From NCBI RefSeq assembly GCF_001421355.1, contig NZ_LMKC01000004.1:432597-496596 (forward strand): a stretch of DNA of 64,000 nt. The letters are read 5' to 3'. This DNA comes from Sphingomonas sp. Leaf9 (GTDB lineage: Bacteria > Pseudomonadota > Alphaproteobacteria > Sphingomonadales > Sphingomonadaceae). Under the pieces are notes generated by a model, which was not told the origin of the DNA, did not search any database, and saw only the letters and a program-made list of their open reading frames with translations. Below are positions 19,178 to 26,150 of this stretch, one piece after another. The position numbers and the translations under genes are program-made. The first letter of the stretch is position 1. Every line of letters begins with the position of its first letter.

Positions 19178-19609
19178 TTAAGCGGATGCGCCGAACGACG
19201 CGGGTACCCCGAACAGCTTGATGCCCGTGGGCGGTTGCGACAGGTCGCCCTGCCGGGCGCGTACCGCGAAATCGACCAGCTCGCCGACCGATTCATAGCC
19301 GCACGGTTTCGACACAACGCCCAGCGTGCCAGCGATCCCGTCGTCCAGCATCGCGGGATTGGCGGTGAGGAAGATGACGGTGGTCCCGTATTTCTGGCCG
19401 AGCATCCGCCCGATCATCGGCCCGGTCGGCCCGTCGCGCAGATTGCAGTCGACCAGCGCGACGTCGGGGCGCGCCGACGCCAGTTCCAGCGCGCGCGACA
19501 TGTCGGCGGCGATCCCGACCGGACGATAGCCATGCTCCTCCAGCGATGCCTCCAGGTCGATCGCGACCAGCATCTCGTCTTCGACGATCAGGACGGTGGG
19601 GGTTGGCAT
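19178..19609 (-). CDS. Single-domain response regulator
   Basis: A 143-aa CheY-like receiver with no output domain. The acidic pair ED is at 10-11, the phosphoacceptor Asp54 is in LVDCNL, Thr is in FLTANP and the Lys is in VSKPCGY. The family partner is usually a histidine kinase. The HWE kinase at 24725 is about 5 kb away, but no linkage is shown. The gene is divergent from serC. Confidence 0.93.
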   Translation of the reverse strand: MPTPTVLIVEDEMLVAIDLEASLEEHGYRPVGIAADMSRALELASARPDVALVDCNLRDGPTGPMIGRMLGQKYGTTVIFLTANPAMLDDGIAGTLGVVSKPCGYESVGELVDFAVRARQGDLSQPPTGIKLFGVPASFGASA

Positions 19610-19682
19610 GGGATTTCCAGATATAATCTCGATCAAGGCAACGCGGAATCGCCCGGTCGGTTCCTCGCCCTGCCGCATCGCT

Positions 19683-19720
19683 CCGTAACATGCCCCGTAA
19701 CATCGCTTGGTAACAATGTT
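19683..19720. promoter_or_regulatory. Tandem CCGTAACAT repeats upstream of serC
   Basis: CCGTAACAT occurs at 19683-19691 and again at 19695-19703, a 12-base period, followed by a related GGTAACAATGTT at 19709-19720. The spacing near one helical turn suggests a protein-binding array between the divergent response-regulator and serC genes. No regulator can be assigned. Confidence 0.35.
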
Positions 19721-19819
19721 GCGCGGATGGCGCTTGTGCCGCACCGCAGACGCCGCTAATGGCCGCGACGGGCCACGCTGTCCCAACGCAGCGCGTGCTC
19801 TCTGTGAGGAGAGACTGAC

Positions 19820-20950
19820 ATGACTGATCTTCCGCCTAAGCCGGCTACGACTCCCGCTCGCCCGTATTTTTCCTCGGGCCCTTGCGCCAAGCCGCCGGGC
19901 TGGTCCGCCGACCGCCTCAACCCCGTCAGCCTTGGCCGGTCGCACCGTTCGAAGATCGGCAAGCAGCGCCTGCAATATTGCATCGACCTGATGCGTGAGC
20001 TGCTGAAGCTGCCCGACACCCACCGCATCGGCATCGTCCCCGGTTCCGACACCGGCGCGTTCGAAATGGCGATGTGGACGATGCTCGGCGCACGTCCCGT
20101 CACCGCGCTGGCGTGGGAGAGCTTCGGCGAAGGCTGGGTGACCGATGCGGTCAAGCAGCTCAAGATCGACCCGACCGTCGTGCGCGCAGATTACGGCCAG
20201 CTGCCCAACCTGACCGCGATCGACTGGACCCACGACGTCCTGTTCACCTGGAACGGCACCACGTCGGGCGTCTGCGTGCCCAACGCCGATTTCATCCCCG
20301 CCGACCGCGAGGGGCTGTCGTTTGCCGACGCGACCTCGGGCGTGTTCGCCTATGACATCGACTGGGCGAAGATCGACGTCGCGACGTTCAGCTGGCAGAA
20401 GGTGCTGGGCGGCGAGGGCGCGCATGGTGTGCTGATCCTTGGGCCCCGCGCGGTCGAACGGATCGAAACCTACACCCCCGCCTGGCCGCTGCCGAAGGTC
20501 TTCCGCCTGGTGTCGAAGGGCAAGCTGACCGAGGGCGTGTTCAAGGGCGAGACGATCAACACCCCGTCGATGCTGGCGGTCGAGGATGCGATCTTCAGCC
20601 TAGAATGGGGCAAGTCGCTCGGCGAAAACGGCCTGATCGCGCGCAGCGATGCCAATGCCGCCGCGCTCGACAAGATCGTGGCCGATCGCGACTGGCTGGG
20701 CCATCTTGCCGCTGATCCGGCGACCCGGTCGAAGACCAGCGTCTGCCTGACCGTCAAGGGTGCCGACGAGGCGCTGATCAAGAAGATGGCGTCGCTGCTC
20801 GAGGCCGAAGGGGCTGCCTATGACGTCGCGGGATACCGCGATGCGCCGGCCGGCCTGCGCATCTGGTGCGGCGCGACCGTCGATACCGCCGATATCGAGG
20901 CGCTCGGGCCGTGGCTCGACTGGGCCTACGCCACCGCGAAGGCGGCGTAA
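19820..20950 (+). CDS. serC: Phosphoserine aminotransferase
   Basis: PLP enzyme that converts 3-phosphohydroxypyruvate to phosphoserine in serine synthesis; 376 aa. It begins with the alphaproteobacterial form (RPYFSSGPCAKPPGWS), has the substrate-site RSHRSK, and the Schiff-base lysine lies in TFSWQKVLGGEGAHGVL. GAGGAGAGAC precedes the ATG. It is followed by serA 125 bases downstream across a palindromic repeat, giving the two consecutive enzymes of the pathway. Confidence 0.96.
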   Translation: MTDLPPKPATTPARPYFSSGPCAKPPGWSADRLNPVSLGRSHRSKIGKQRLQYCIDLMRELLKLPDTHRIGIVPGSDTGAFEMAMWTMLGARPVTALAWESFGEGWVTDAVKQLKIDPTVVRADYGQLPNLTAIDWTHDVLFTWNGTTSGVCVPNADFIPADREGLSFADATSGVFAYDIDWAKIDVATFSWQKVLGGEGAHGVLILGPRAVERIETYTPAWPLPKVFRLVSKGKLTEGVFKGETINTPSMLAVEDAIFSLEWGKSLGENGLIARSDANAAALDKIVADRDWLGHLAADPATRSKTSVCLTVKGADEALIKKMASLLEAEGAAYDVAGYRDAPAGLRIWCGATVDTADIEALGPWLDWAYATAKAA

Positions 20951-20953
20951 AAG

Positions 20954-21061
20954 CCCTCTCCCCTTCAGGGGAGAGGGTTGGGAGAGGGGCTGTCACGCCG
21001 CCCTCTCCACCCTCTCCCCGACTTCCCCTCTCCCCGGCCCTCTCCCCTGAAGGGGAGAGGG
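20954..21061. repeat. Paired CTCTCCCC palindromes between serC and serA
   Basis: Two inverted 24-base palindromes, CCCTCTCCCC-TTCA-GGGGAGAGGG (20954-20977) and its mirror (21038-21061), flank further CTCTCC runs. This is a typical intergenic repeat cluster. It contains no gene and ends 14 bases before the serA start. Confidence 0.85.
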
Positions 21062-21075
21062 AGAAGGAAACAAAC

Positions 21076-22653
21076 ATGCCCAAAGTTCTGATTTCCGACA
21101 AAATGGACCCGAAGGCCGCCCAGATCTTCCGCGAACGCGGGGTCGAGGTGGACGAGATCACCGGCAAGACGCCCGAGGAACTGATCGCGATCATCGGCGA
21201 CTATGACGGCCTCGCCATTCGCAGCTCGACCAAGGTGACCAAGGCGATCCTCGACGCCGCGAAGAACCTGAAGGTCGTCGGCCGCGCCGGGATCGGCGTG
21301 GATAACGTCGACATCCCCGCCGCCTCGGCCGCTGGCGTGGTCGTGATGAACACGCCGTTCGGCAACTCGATCACCACCGCCGAACATGCCATCGCGCTGA
21401 TGTTCGCACTCGCCCGCCAGCTGCCCGAAGCCGACGCTTCGACCCAGGCCGGCAAGTGGGAAAAGAACCGCTTCATGGGCGTCGAGTTGACCGCCAAGAC
21501 GCTGGGCCTGATCGGTGCGGGCAACATCGGGTCGATCGTTGCCGACCGCGCACAGGGGCTGAAGATGAAGGTCATCGCCTTCGATCCGTTCCTGTCGCCC
21601 GAACGCGCGATCGAGATCGGCGTGGAGAAGGTCGAACTGGACCAGCTGCTGGCCCGTGCCGACTTCATCACGCTGCACACCCCGCTGACCGACCAGACTC
21701 GCAACATCCTGTCGGCTGAGAATATCGCCAAGACCAAGAAGGGCGTGCGCATCATCAACTGCGCGCGCGGCGGGCTGATCGACGAAGCGGCGCTGAAGGC
21801 CGCGCTCGACAGCGGCCATGTCGCCGGTGCCGCGCTCGACGTGTTCGTACAGGAGCCGGCCAAGGAATCGCCGCTGTTCAACACGCCGAACTTCGTCTCG
21901 ACCCCGCATCTGGGCGCATCTACCAGCGAGGCGCAGGTCAACGTCGCGATCCAGGTCGCCGAGCAGATGGCCGATTTCCTGGTATCGGGCGGCGTCACCA
22001 ACGCGCTCAATATGCCGTCGCTGTCGGCCGAAGAGGCACCGCGCCTCAAGCCGTACATGGCGCTGGCCGAGAAGCTGGGTTCGCTGGTCGGGCAGCTGAC
22101 CACCGGTGCCATCGCCCGCGTGTCGGTGCACAGCGAAGGTGCGGCGGCCGAGTTGAACCAGAAGCCGATCGTCGGCGCGGTGCTGGCCGGGTTCCTGCGC
22201 GTCCAGTCGGACACGGTGAACATGGTCAACGCCCCGTTCCTCGCGAAGGAACGCGGTATCGAGGTGCGCGAAGTGCGCAACGATCGCGAAGGGGATTACC
22301 ACACGCTGATCCGCGTTTCGCTCAAGACCGAAGCCGGCGAACGCTCGGTCGCGGGCACGCTGTTCGGCAATGCCCAGCCGCGGCTGGTCGAGCTGTTCGG
22401 CATCAAGGTCGAGGCCGATCTGGCCGGCCACATGCTGTACGTCGTCAACGAAGACGCGCCGGGCTTCATCGGCCGCATCGGTACGACGCTGGGCGAGGCG
22501 GGCGTGAACATCGGCACCTTCCACCTCGGTCGCCGCGATGCCGGTGGCGAAGCGGTGGTGCTCCTGTCGGTCGACGAAGCGGTGACGCCGGAACTGGTCG
22601 CCAAGGTCCGCGCGCTTCCGGGCGTGAAGACGGTGATGCCGCTCAAGTTCTGA
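21076..22653 (+). CDS. serA: D-3-phosphoglycerate dehydrogenase
   Basis: First enzyme of serine synthesis, oxidising 3-phosphoglycerate with NAD; 525 aa, the long form. Domain order is catalytic/NAD-binding (GLIGAGNIGSIVADRAQG, catalytic Arg in NCARGGLIDE, Glu in FVQEPAKESPL, His in STPHLGASTSEAQ), an intervening ASB-type domain (about 320-450) and a C-terminal ACT domain (MLYVVNEDAPGFIGRIGTTL) for serine regulation. The ATG at 21076 follows GAAGGAAA; the open frame upstream runs through repeat DNA and is rejected. Confidence 0.97.
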   Translation: MPKVLISDKMDPKAAQIFRERGVEVDEITGKTPEELIAIIGDYDGLAIRSSTKVTKAILDAAKNLKVVGRAGIGVDNVDIPAASAAGVVVMNTPFGNSITTAEHAIALMFALARQLPEADASTQAGKWEKNRFMGVELTAKTLGLIGAGNIGSIVADRAQGLKMKVIAFDPFLSPERAIEIGVEKVELDQLLARADFITLHTPLTDQTRNILSAENIAKTKKGVRIINCARGGLIDEAALKAALDSGHVAGAALDVFVQEPAKESPLFNTPNFVSTPHLGASTSEAQVNVAIQVAEQMADFLVSGGVTNALNMPSLSAEEAPRLKPYMALAEKLGSLVGQLTTGAIARVSVHSEGAAAELNQKPIVGAVLAGFLRVQSDTVNMVNAPFLAKERGIEVREVRNDREGDYHTLIRVSLKTEAGERSVAGTLFGNAQPRLVELFGIKVEADLAGHMLYVVNEDAPGFIGRIGTTLGEAGVNIGTFHLGRRDAGGEAVVLLSVDEAVTPELVAKVRALPGVKTVMPLKF

Positions 22654-22723
22654 TCGGTTTGATCGACGTGAGTAGACGGGCTGTCGGAGCGATCCGGCAG
22701 CCCGTTTGCGTGTCGTCGCCGAC

Positions 22724-22752
22724 CGTCACCCCGGATCAAGTCCGGGGTGACG
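22724..22752. repeat. Family A palindrome between serA and hisZ
   Basis: Arms CGTCACCCCGGA and TCCGGGGTGACG are perfect 12-mers around TCAAG. It is the same unit as at 3695-3723. Confidence 0.85.
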
Positions 22753-22815
22753 TGTTGGGCTGGCCGGGACGCGTGCCCGGTTCCACAGCGCCGCAACTCC
22801 CGCTAGGGGAATCCC

Positions 22816-23919
22816 ATGAACGATACCGGCCTCCTCCCCGAAGGGTTTCACGACCGCCTGCCCCCCGCCGCCGATGGCCTGCGCCGGTTCGAAGGGGCGG
22901 TGCTGGGGGTCGCGCATGGCTATGGCTATGAGCAGGTCGACCCGCCGCTCGCCGAGTTCGAGGCGGGGCTGGTCGGGCGGCTGAAGGGTACGGCGGCGAC
23001 CGATGCGGTGCGCTTCGTCGATCCGGTCAGCCAGCGTACGCTGGCCATCCGGCCCGACATTACTGCGCAGGTGGCGCGGATCGCCGCGACGCGCATGGGC
23101 CATCACCCGCGTCCGGTGCGGCTGTCCTATGCCGGCCCGGTACTGAAACTGCGCGCAAGCGAACTCAGCCCGCGCCGGGCGCTGCGCCAGATCGGGGCGG
23201 AGCTGATCGGCCTCGACAATGTGGCGGCCGCGATCGAGATCGTGACCGTCGCGGTCGAATCGCTGCGCGCGGCGGGCGTGACTGGCATCTCGATCGACTT
23301 CACCCTGCCCGATCTGGTCGCGACGCTGGCCGGTGATCCGCCGGGGCCGCAGCATGACGCGCTGATCGCGGCGCTGGATGGAAAGGATGCCGGGCGGGTC
23401 GCGGCGATCGATCCCGCCTATCTGCCGCTGGTCGAGGCCGCCGGGCCGTTCGCCACCGCGCTTGCCCGGTTGCGCGCGACCGATGCCGCCGGACGGCTGG
23501 CGTCACGGCTCGACGCGATCGAGGCGGTGGTGGCGACGCTGCCCGCCGATATCGGCGTCACGCTCGACCCGACCGAACGGCATGGCTTCGAATATCAGAG
23601 CTGGCTGGGCTTCTCGCTCTTCGCACGCGGTGTGCTGGGCGAAGTCGGGCGCGGCGGCAGCTACACCGTCTGTCATGCCGATGGGCAGGAGGAAGCAGCG
23701 GTCGGCTTCTCGCTCTATGCCGATGCACTGCTCGATGCGGGGCTGGGGGCCAAGGACCGGCAGCGGCTGTTCCTGCCGATCGGGACCAGCCCGGCGACGG
23801 CGGCGCGCCTGCGTGGCGAGGGCTGGGTGACGGTGGCGACACTGGTCGAAGGCGACACGCCGCAGGCACAGCTGTGCACCCATGTCTGGGACGGCGACGC
23901 CGCGCAGCCAGTCGCCTGA
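22816..23919 (+). CDS. hisZ: ATP phosphoribosyltransferase regulatory subunit
   Basis: A 367-aa class II HisRS-like protein without aminoacylation function. It partners the short form of HisG at the first step of histidine synthesis. It has the LLPEGFHDRLPPAADGLRRF start, a motif 2-like TLAIRPDITAQVARI and a C-terminal RGGSYTVCHADGQEEAAVGFS. It lacks the HisRS anticodon domain, which supports HisZ rather than HisS. AGGGGAATCCC precedes the ATG. A strong bidirectional terminator follows. Confidence 0.92.
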   Translation: MNDTGLLPEGFHDRLPPAADGLRRFEGAVLGVAHGYGYEQVDPPLAEFEAGLVGRLKGTAATDAVRFVDPVSQRTLAIRPDITAQVARIAATRMGHHPRPVRLSYAGPVLKLRASELSPRRALRQIGAELIGLDNVAAAIEIVTVAVESLRAAGVTGISIDFTLPDLVATLAGDPPGPQHDALIAALDGKDAGRVAAIDPAYLPLVEAAGPFATALARLRATDAAGRLASRLDAIEAVVATLPADIGVTLDPTERHGFEYQSWLGFSLFARGVLGEVGRGGSYTVCHADGQEEAAVGFSLYADALLDAGLGAKDRQRLFLPIGTSPATAARLRGEGWVTVATLVEGDTPQAQLCTHVWDGDAAQPVA

Positions 23920-23922
23920 ATC

Positions 23923-23955
23923 AAAAAGGGGCGACCTGCTGGCCGCCCCTTTTTC
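23923..23955. terminator. Bidirectional terminator between hisZ and mucR
   Basis: AAAAAGGGGCG, an inner loop and CGCCCCTTTTT form a strong stem with A and T runs on either side. It can end transcripts from both the plus-strand hisZ and the minus-strand mucR-like gene. Confidence 0.85.
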
Positions 23956-23960
23956 GTCGC

Positions 23961-24458
23961 TTACTCGGCGGCCTTCGGCTTGCGCCCGCGGCGGGGTGCC
24001 GCGTCGCCGGCGGCATCGCCCGCCTCGCTGGTCGTGCGCGCCTTGCGGCCAAGGCCGATGCGCTTCGCCATGTCGCGGCGGCTCTGCGAATAGGTTTCGG
24101 CGACCATCGGATAATCGGGGCGCAGGCCATAGCGCTCGCGATAGGTTTCCGGGGTCAGCCCGTGGCCGGCAAGGTGACGGCGCAGCGTCTTGTATGGCTT
24201 GCCGTCGATCATCGAAATGATGTGATCCTTCGACGCCAGCGACTTGCGCACCGAAACGGCGGCGACATGGTCCTGCTGCGGCGCGGCTTCCTCCGGTTCC
24301 GACGTGCCCGATGCCAGTCCCAGAACGGTCGCGTGCATCGTCTGCAGGAATGCCGGAACATCCTCTGCCGCAACGCGGTTGTTGCCGTTGTTCAACCACG
24401 CAATGGTAAGCTCGGTGGCCAGCTCGATCGCGTTAAGTTCGGAACTGTCGTCAGTCAT
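23961..24458 (-). CDS. MucR/Ros family transcriptional regulator without cysteines
   Basis: A 165-aa global regulator of the MucR family. A helical N-terminal oligomerisation region (residues 1-75) is followed by the Ros-type DNA-binding domain: SMIDGKPYKTLRRHLAGHGLTPETYRERYGL, then YSQSRRDMAKRIGLGRK. The zinc ligands Cys-x2-Cys are replaced by Ser and Asp, and the whole protein lacks Cys, as in Mesorhizobium Mlr homologues that fold without the usual zinc site. The C-terminus is basic (RRGRKPK). The AT-rich upstream region fits the AT-rich targets of the family and autoregulation. Confidence 0.92.
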   Translation of the reverse strand: MTDDSSELNAIELATELTIAWLNNGNNRVAAEDVPAFLQTMHATVLGLASGTSEPEEAAPQQDHVAAVSVRKSLASKDHIISMIDGKPYKTLRRHLAGHGLTPETYRERYGLRPDYPMVAETYSQSRRDMAKRIGLGRKARTTSEAGDAAGDAAPRRGRKPKAAE

Positions 24459-24724
24459 GGAGATCTCCTCAATGGCGGCGAAATGCTACTTGCCGGAGGG
24501 CAGGTCAATGGCTGTGCGGCGGATAATCTTAAATTTGATTGGATTAACCGGTAAAATCGTCGATTTTCGCGGATGGCATACGAATTGTTTATCGTCGATC
24601 GGTGCTATGGGCCACATCGATATGGCTTTATTCCCGTCAGTCTGCGCTGGCGACACGTTGAAACTTGCTCGTACCGCGACCTTGCCCGATCCGGGCAGGT
24701 CGACCTTGGACAAATGATGTGACC
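24459..24724. other. AT-rich divergent promoter region between mucR-like gene and HWE kinase
   Basis: This 266-base gap is AT-richer than its surroundings (for example around TTAAATTTGATTGGATTAACC) and holds the near-perfect palindrome AAAATCG-T-CGATTTT at 24553-24567. It probably carries promoters for both genes and binding sites for the MucR-like protein. I see no gene or terminator in it. Confidence 0.45.
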
Positions 24725-26089
24725 ATGCACGCCGATACCATCGATCCGACCGCGACGATCTGGCACGATATTGCTGATATGATGCCGATATTTGCCTGGA
24801 TCGCCGATGACGACGGGCAATTGTTATGGGGCAACCGGCGTTGGCACGCCGATGTCGGGGATCGGCTCGGCCAGGCATTGTGGAATTGTTGCCACGAAGG
24901 ACCCGGACGTGACGCGGTACGGTGTGCGTGGCAGGACGGGGTGGTGACCGGCACTGCCTTCACCCTCTCGCTGCCGCTGGTCTCGGAGTCTATCGACCGT
25001 TCGGTTGGCTTTCGCGTGGCGCCGGATGGGCGTGGCCGCTGGATCGCGATCGCATGTGAAGAGGATTCGCAGCGACAGGCCGAAACGGCGGAGGCGGCCA
25101 CCCGCGCCGAACTGGACGTGCTGACGAACGCCATGCCGCAAATGGTCTGGGCGACCCGCCCCGATGGGCATCACGATTTCTACAATGCACAATGGTATCG
25201 CTTCACCGGCATGCCGGACGGGTCGACCGATGGGGCAGGCTGGAACGGCATGTTCCATCCCGACGATCAGGACCGGGCATGGGCGCGCTGGCGGCACAGC
25301 CTGGACACGGGGGACGATTATGAGATCGAATATCGCCTGCGCCACCGCAGCGGTGCCTATCGCTGGGTGCTGGGACGCGCATTGCCGGTACGCGACGCCG
25401 ACGGCGCAATCGTGCGCTGGATCGGGACCTGCACCGATATCGATTCGGCGAAGCGCGCCGCCGAACAGAACGACATATTGAGCCGGGAACTGAGCCACCG
25501 GATCAAGAACATCTTCGCGATCATCAGCGGACTGGTGCGGATGTCGGCACGGCGGATGCCGCAGGTTCGCGACTTCGCCGACGATCTCGCCCGACGGATC
25601 GCGGCGCTGGGCGCGGCGCATGACCTTGCCCGGCCGCATAGCGACATTTCACGCCCGCTGATCGGCGAGGCGACGTTGCACCATGTCCTGCGCGAGCTGT
25701 TGTCGCCCTATGCCGTCGAACAATGGCGGATTGAGGGAGACGACGTGCCGATCGACGACCGCGGCGCCACGCCGGTCGCGCTGATCTTTCACGAACTGGC
25801 GACCAATGCCGCGAAATATGGCGGGCTGTCGGTTCCCGACGGGCGGGTAAAGATCGCCACCCGGTTGCATGGCGATGCACTGCGCATCGACTGGTGCGAA
25901 TCGGGCGGTCCGGCGATCACGGGCGAACCGGATGCGACCGGGTTCGGCACCCGGCTGGCCGCGCTCAGCATCGAGCAGCAGCTCGCCGGCAGTATCGTCC
26001 GCGACTGGCGACCCGAGGGGCTGGCGGTGCGGATCGATCTCGGCCGGTCGGCACTGGTCCGCGAACAGCCGCTTACCATCGAAGCCTGA
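24725..26089 (+). CDS. PAS-containing HWE-family sensor histidine kinase
   Basis: A 454-aa soluble kinase. A PAS-like region (about 15-110) is followed by a second PAS/PAC domain (MPQMVWATRPDGHHDFYNAQW to GTCTDIDSAKRAAE, about 135-250). The HWE kinase core then has the phosphorylated His in LSRELSHRIKNIFAIISGL, the Asn box HELATNAAKYG, the WxE signature in DWCESGG and the G box GFGTRLAAL. There are no membrane segments, so it senses a cytoplasmic signal, perhaps light, redox or general stress. A partner is not adjacent; a lone receiver is at 19178-19609. Confidence 0.92.
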   Translation: MHADTIDPTATIWHDIADMMPIFAWIADDDGQLLWGNRRWHADVGDRLGQALWNCCHEGPGRDAVRCAWQDGVVTGTAFTLSLPLVSESIDRSVGFRVAPDGRGRWIAIACEEDSQRQAETAEAATRAELDVLTNAMPQMVWATRPDGHHDFYNAQWYRFTGMPDGSTDGAGWNGMFHPDDQDRAWARWRHSLDTGDDYEIEYRLRHRSGAYRWVLGRALPVRDADGAIVRWIGTCTDIDSAKRAAEQNDILSRELSHRIKNIFAIISGLVRMSARRMPQVRDFADDLARRIAALGAAHDLARPHSDISRPLIGEATLHHVLRELLSPYAVEQWRIEGDDVPIDDRGATPVALIFHELATNAAKYGGLSVPDGRVKIATRLHGDALRIDWCESGGPAITGEPDATGFGTRLAALSIEQQLAGSIVRDWRPEGLAVRIDLGRSALVREQPLTIEA

Positions 26090-26092
26090 ACG

Positions 26093-26137
26093 CAAAAAAG
26101 GGGCGGCACCCGATCGGATGCCGCCCCCTCTTTTTTC
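26093..26137. terminator. Bidirectional terminator between HWE kinase gene and rne
   Basis: A-run, GGGGCGGCA, CCCGATCGGA loop, TGCCGCCCC and T-run form a strong symmetric hairpin between the convergent ends of the two genes. Confidence 0.88.
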
Positions 26138-26150
26138 CGTCCGCCTTCGA

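Noticed and set aside
20951..21062. CRISPR-like array of CTCTCC repeats
   Set aside because: The units are inverted, not direct, with irregular spacing and no unique spacers. There are no cas genes in the window.
20965..22524. 519-residue minus-strand frame opposite serA
   Set aside because: No family features; an antisense shadow of serA extended into the CTCTCC repeats.
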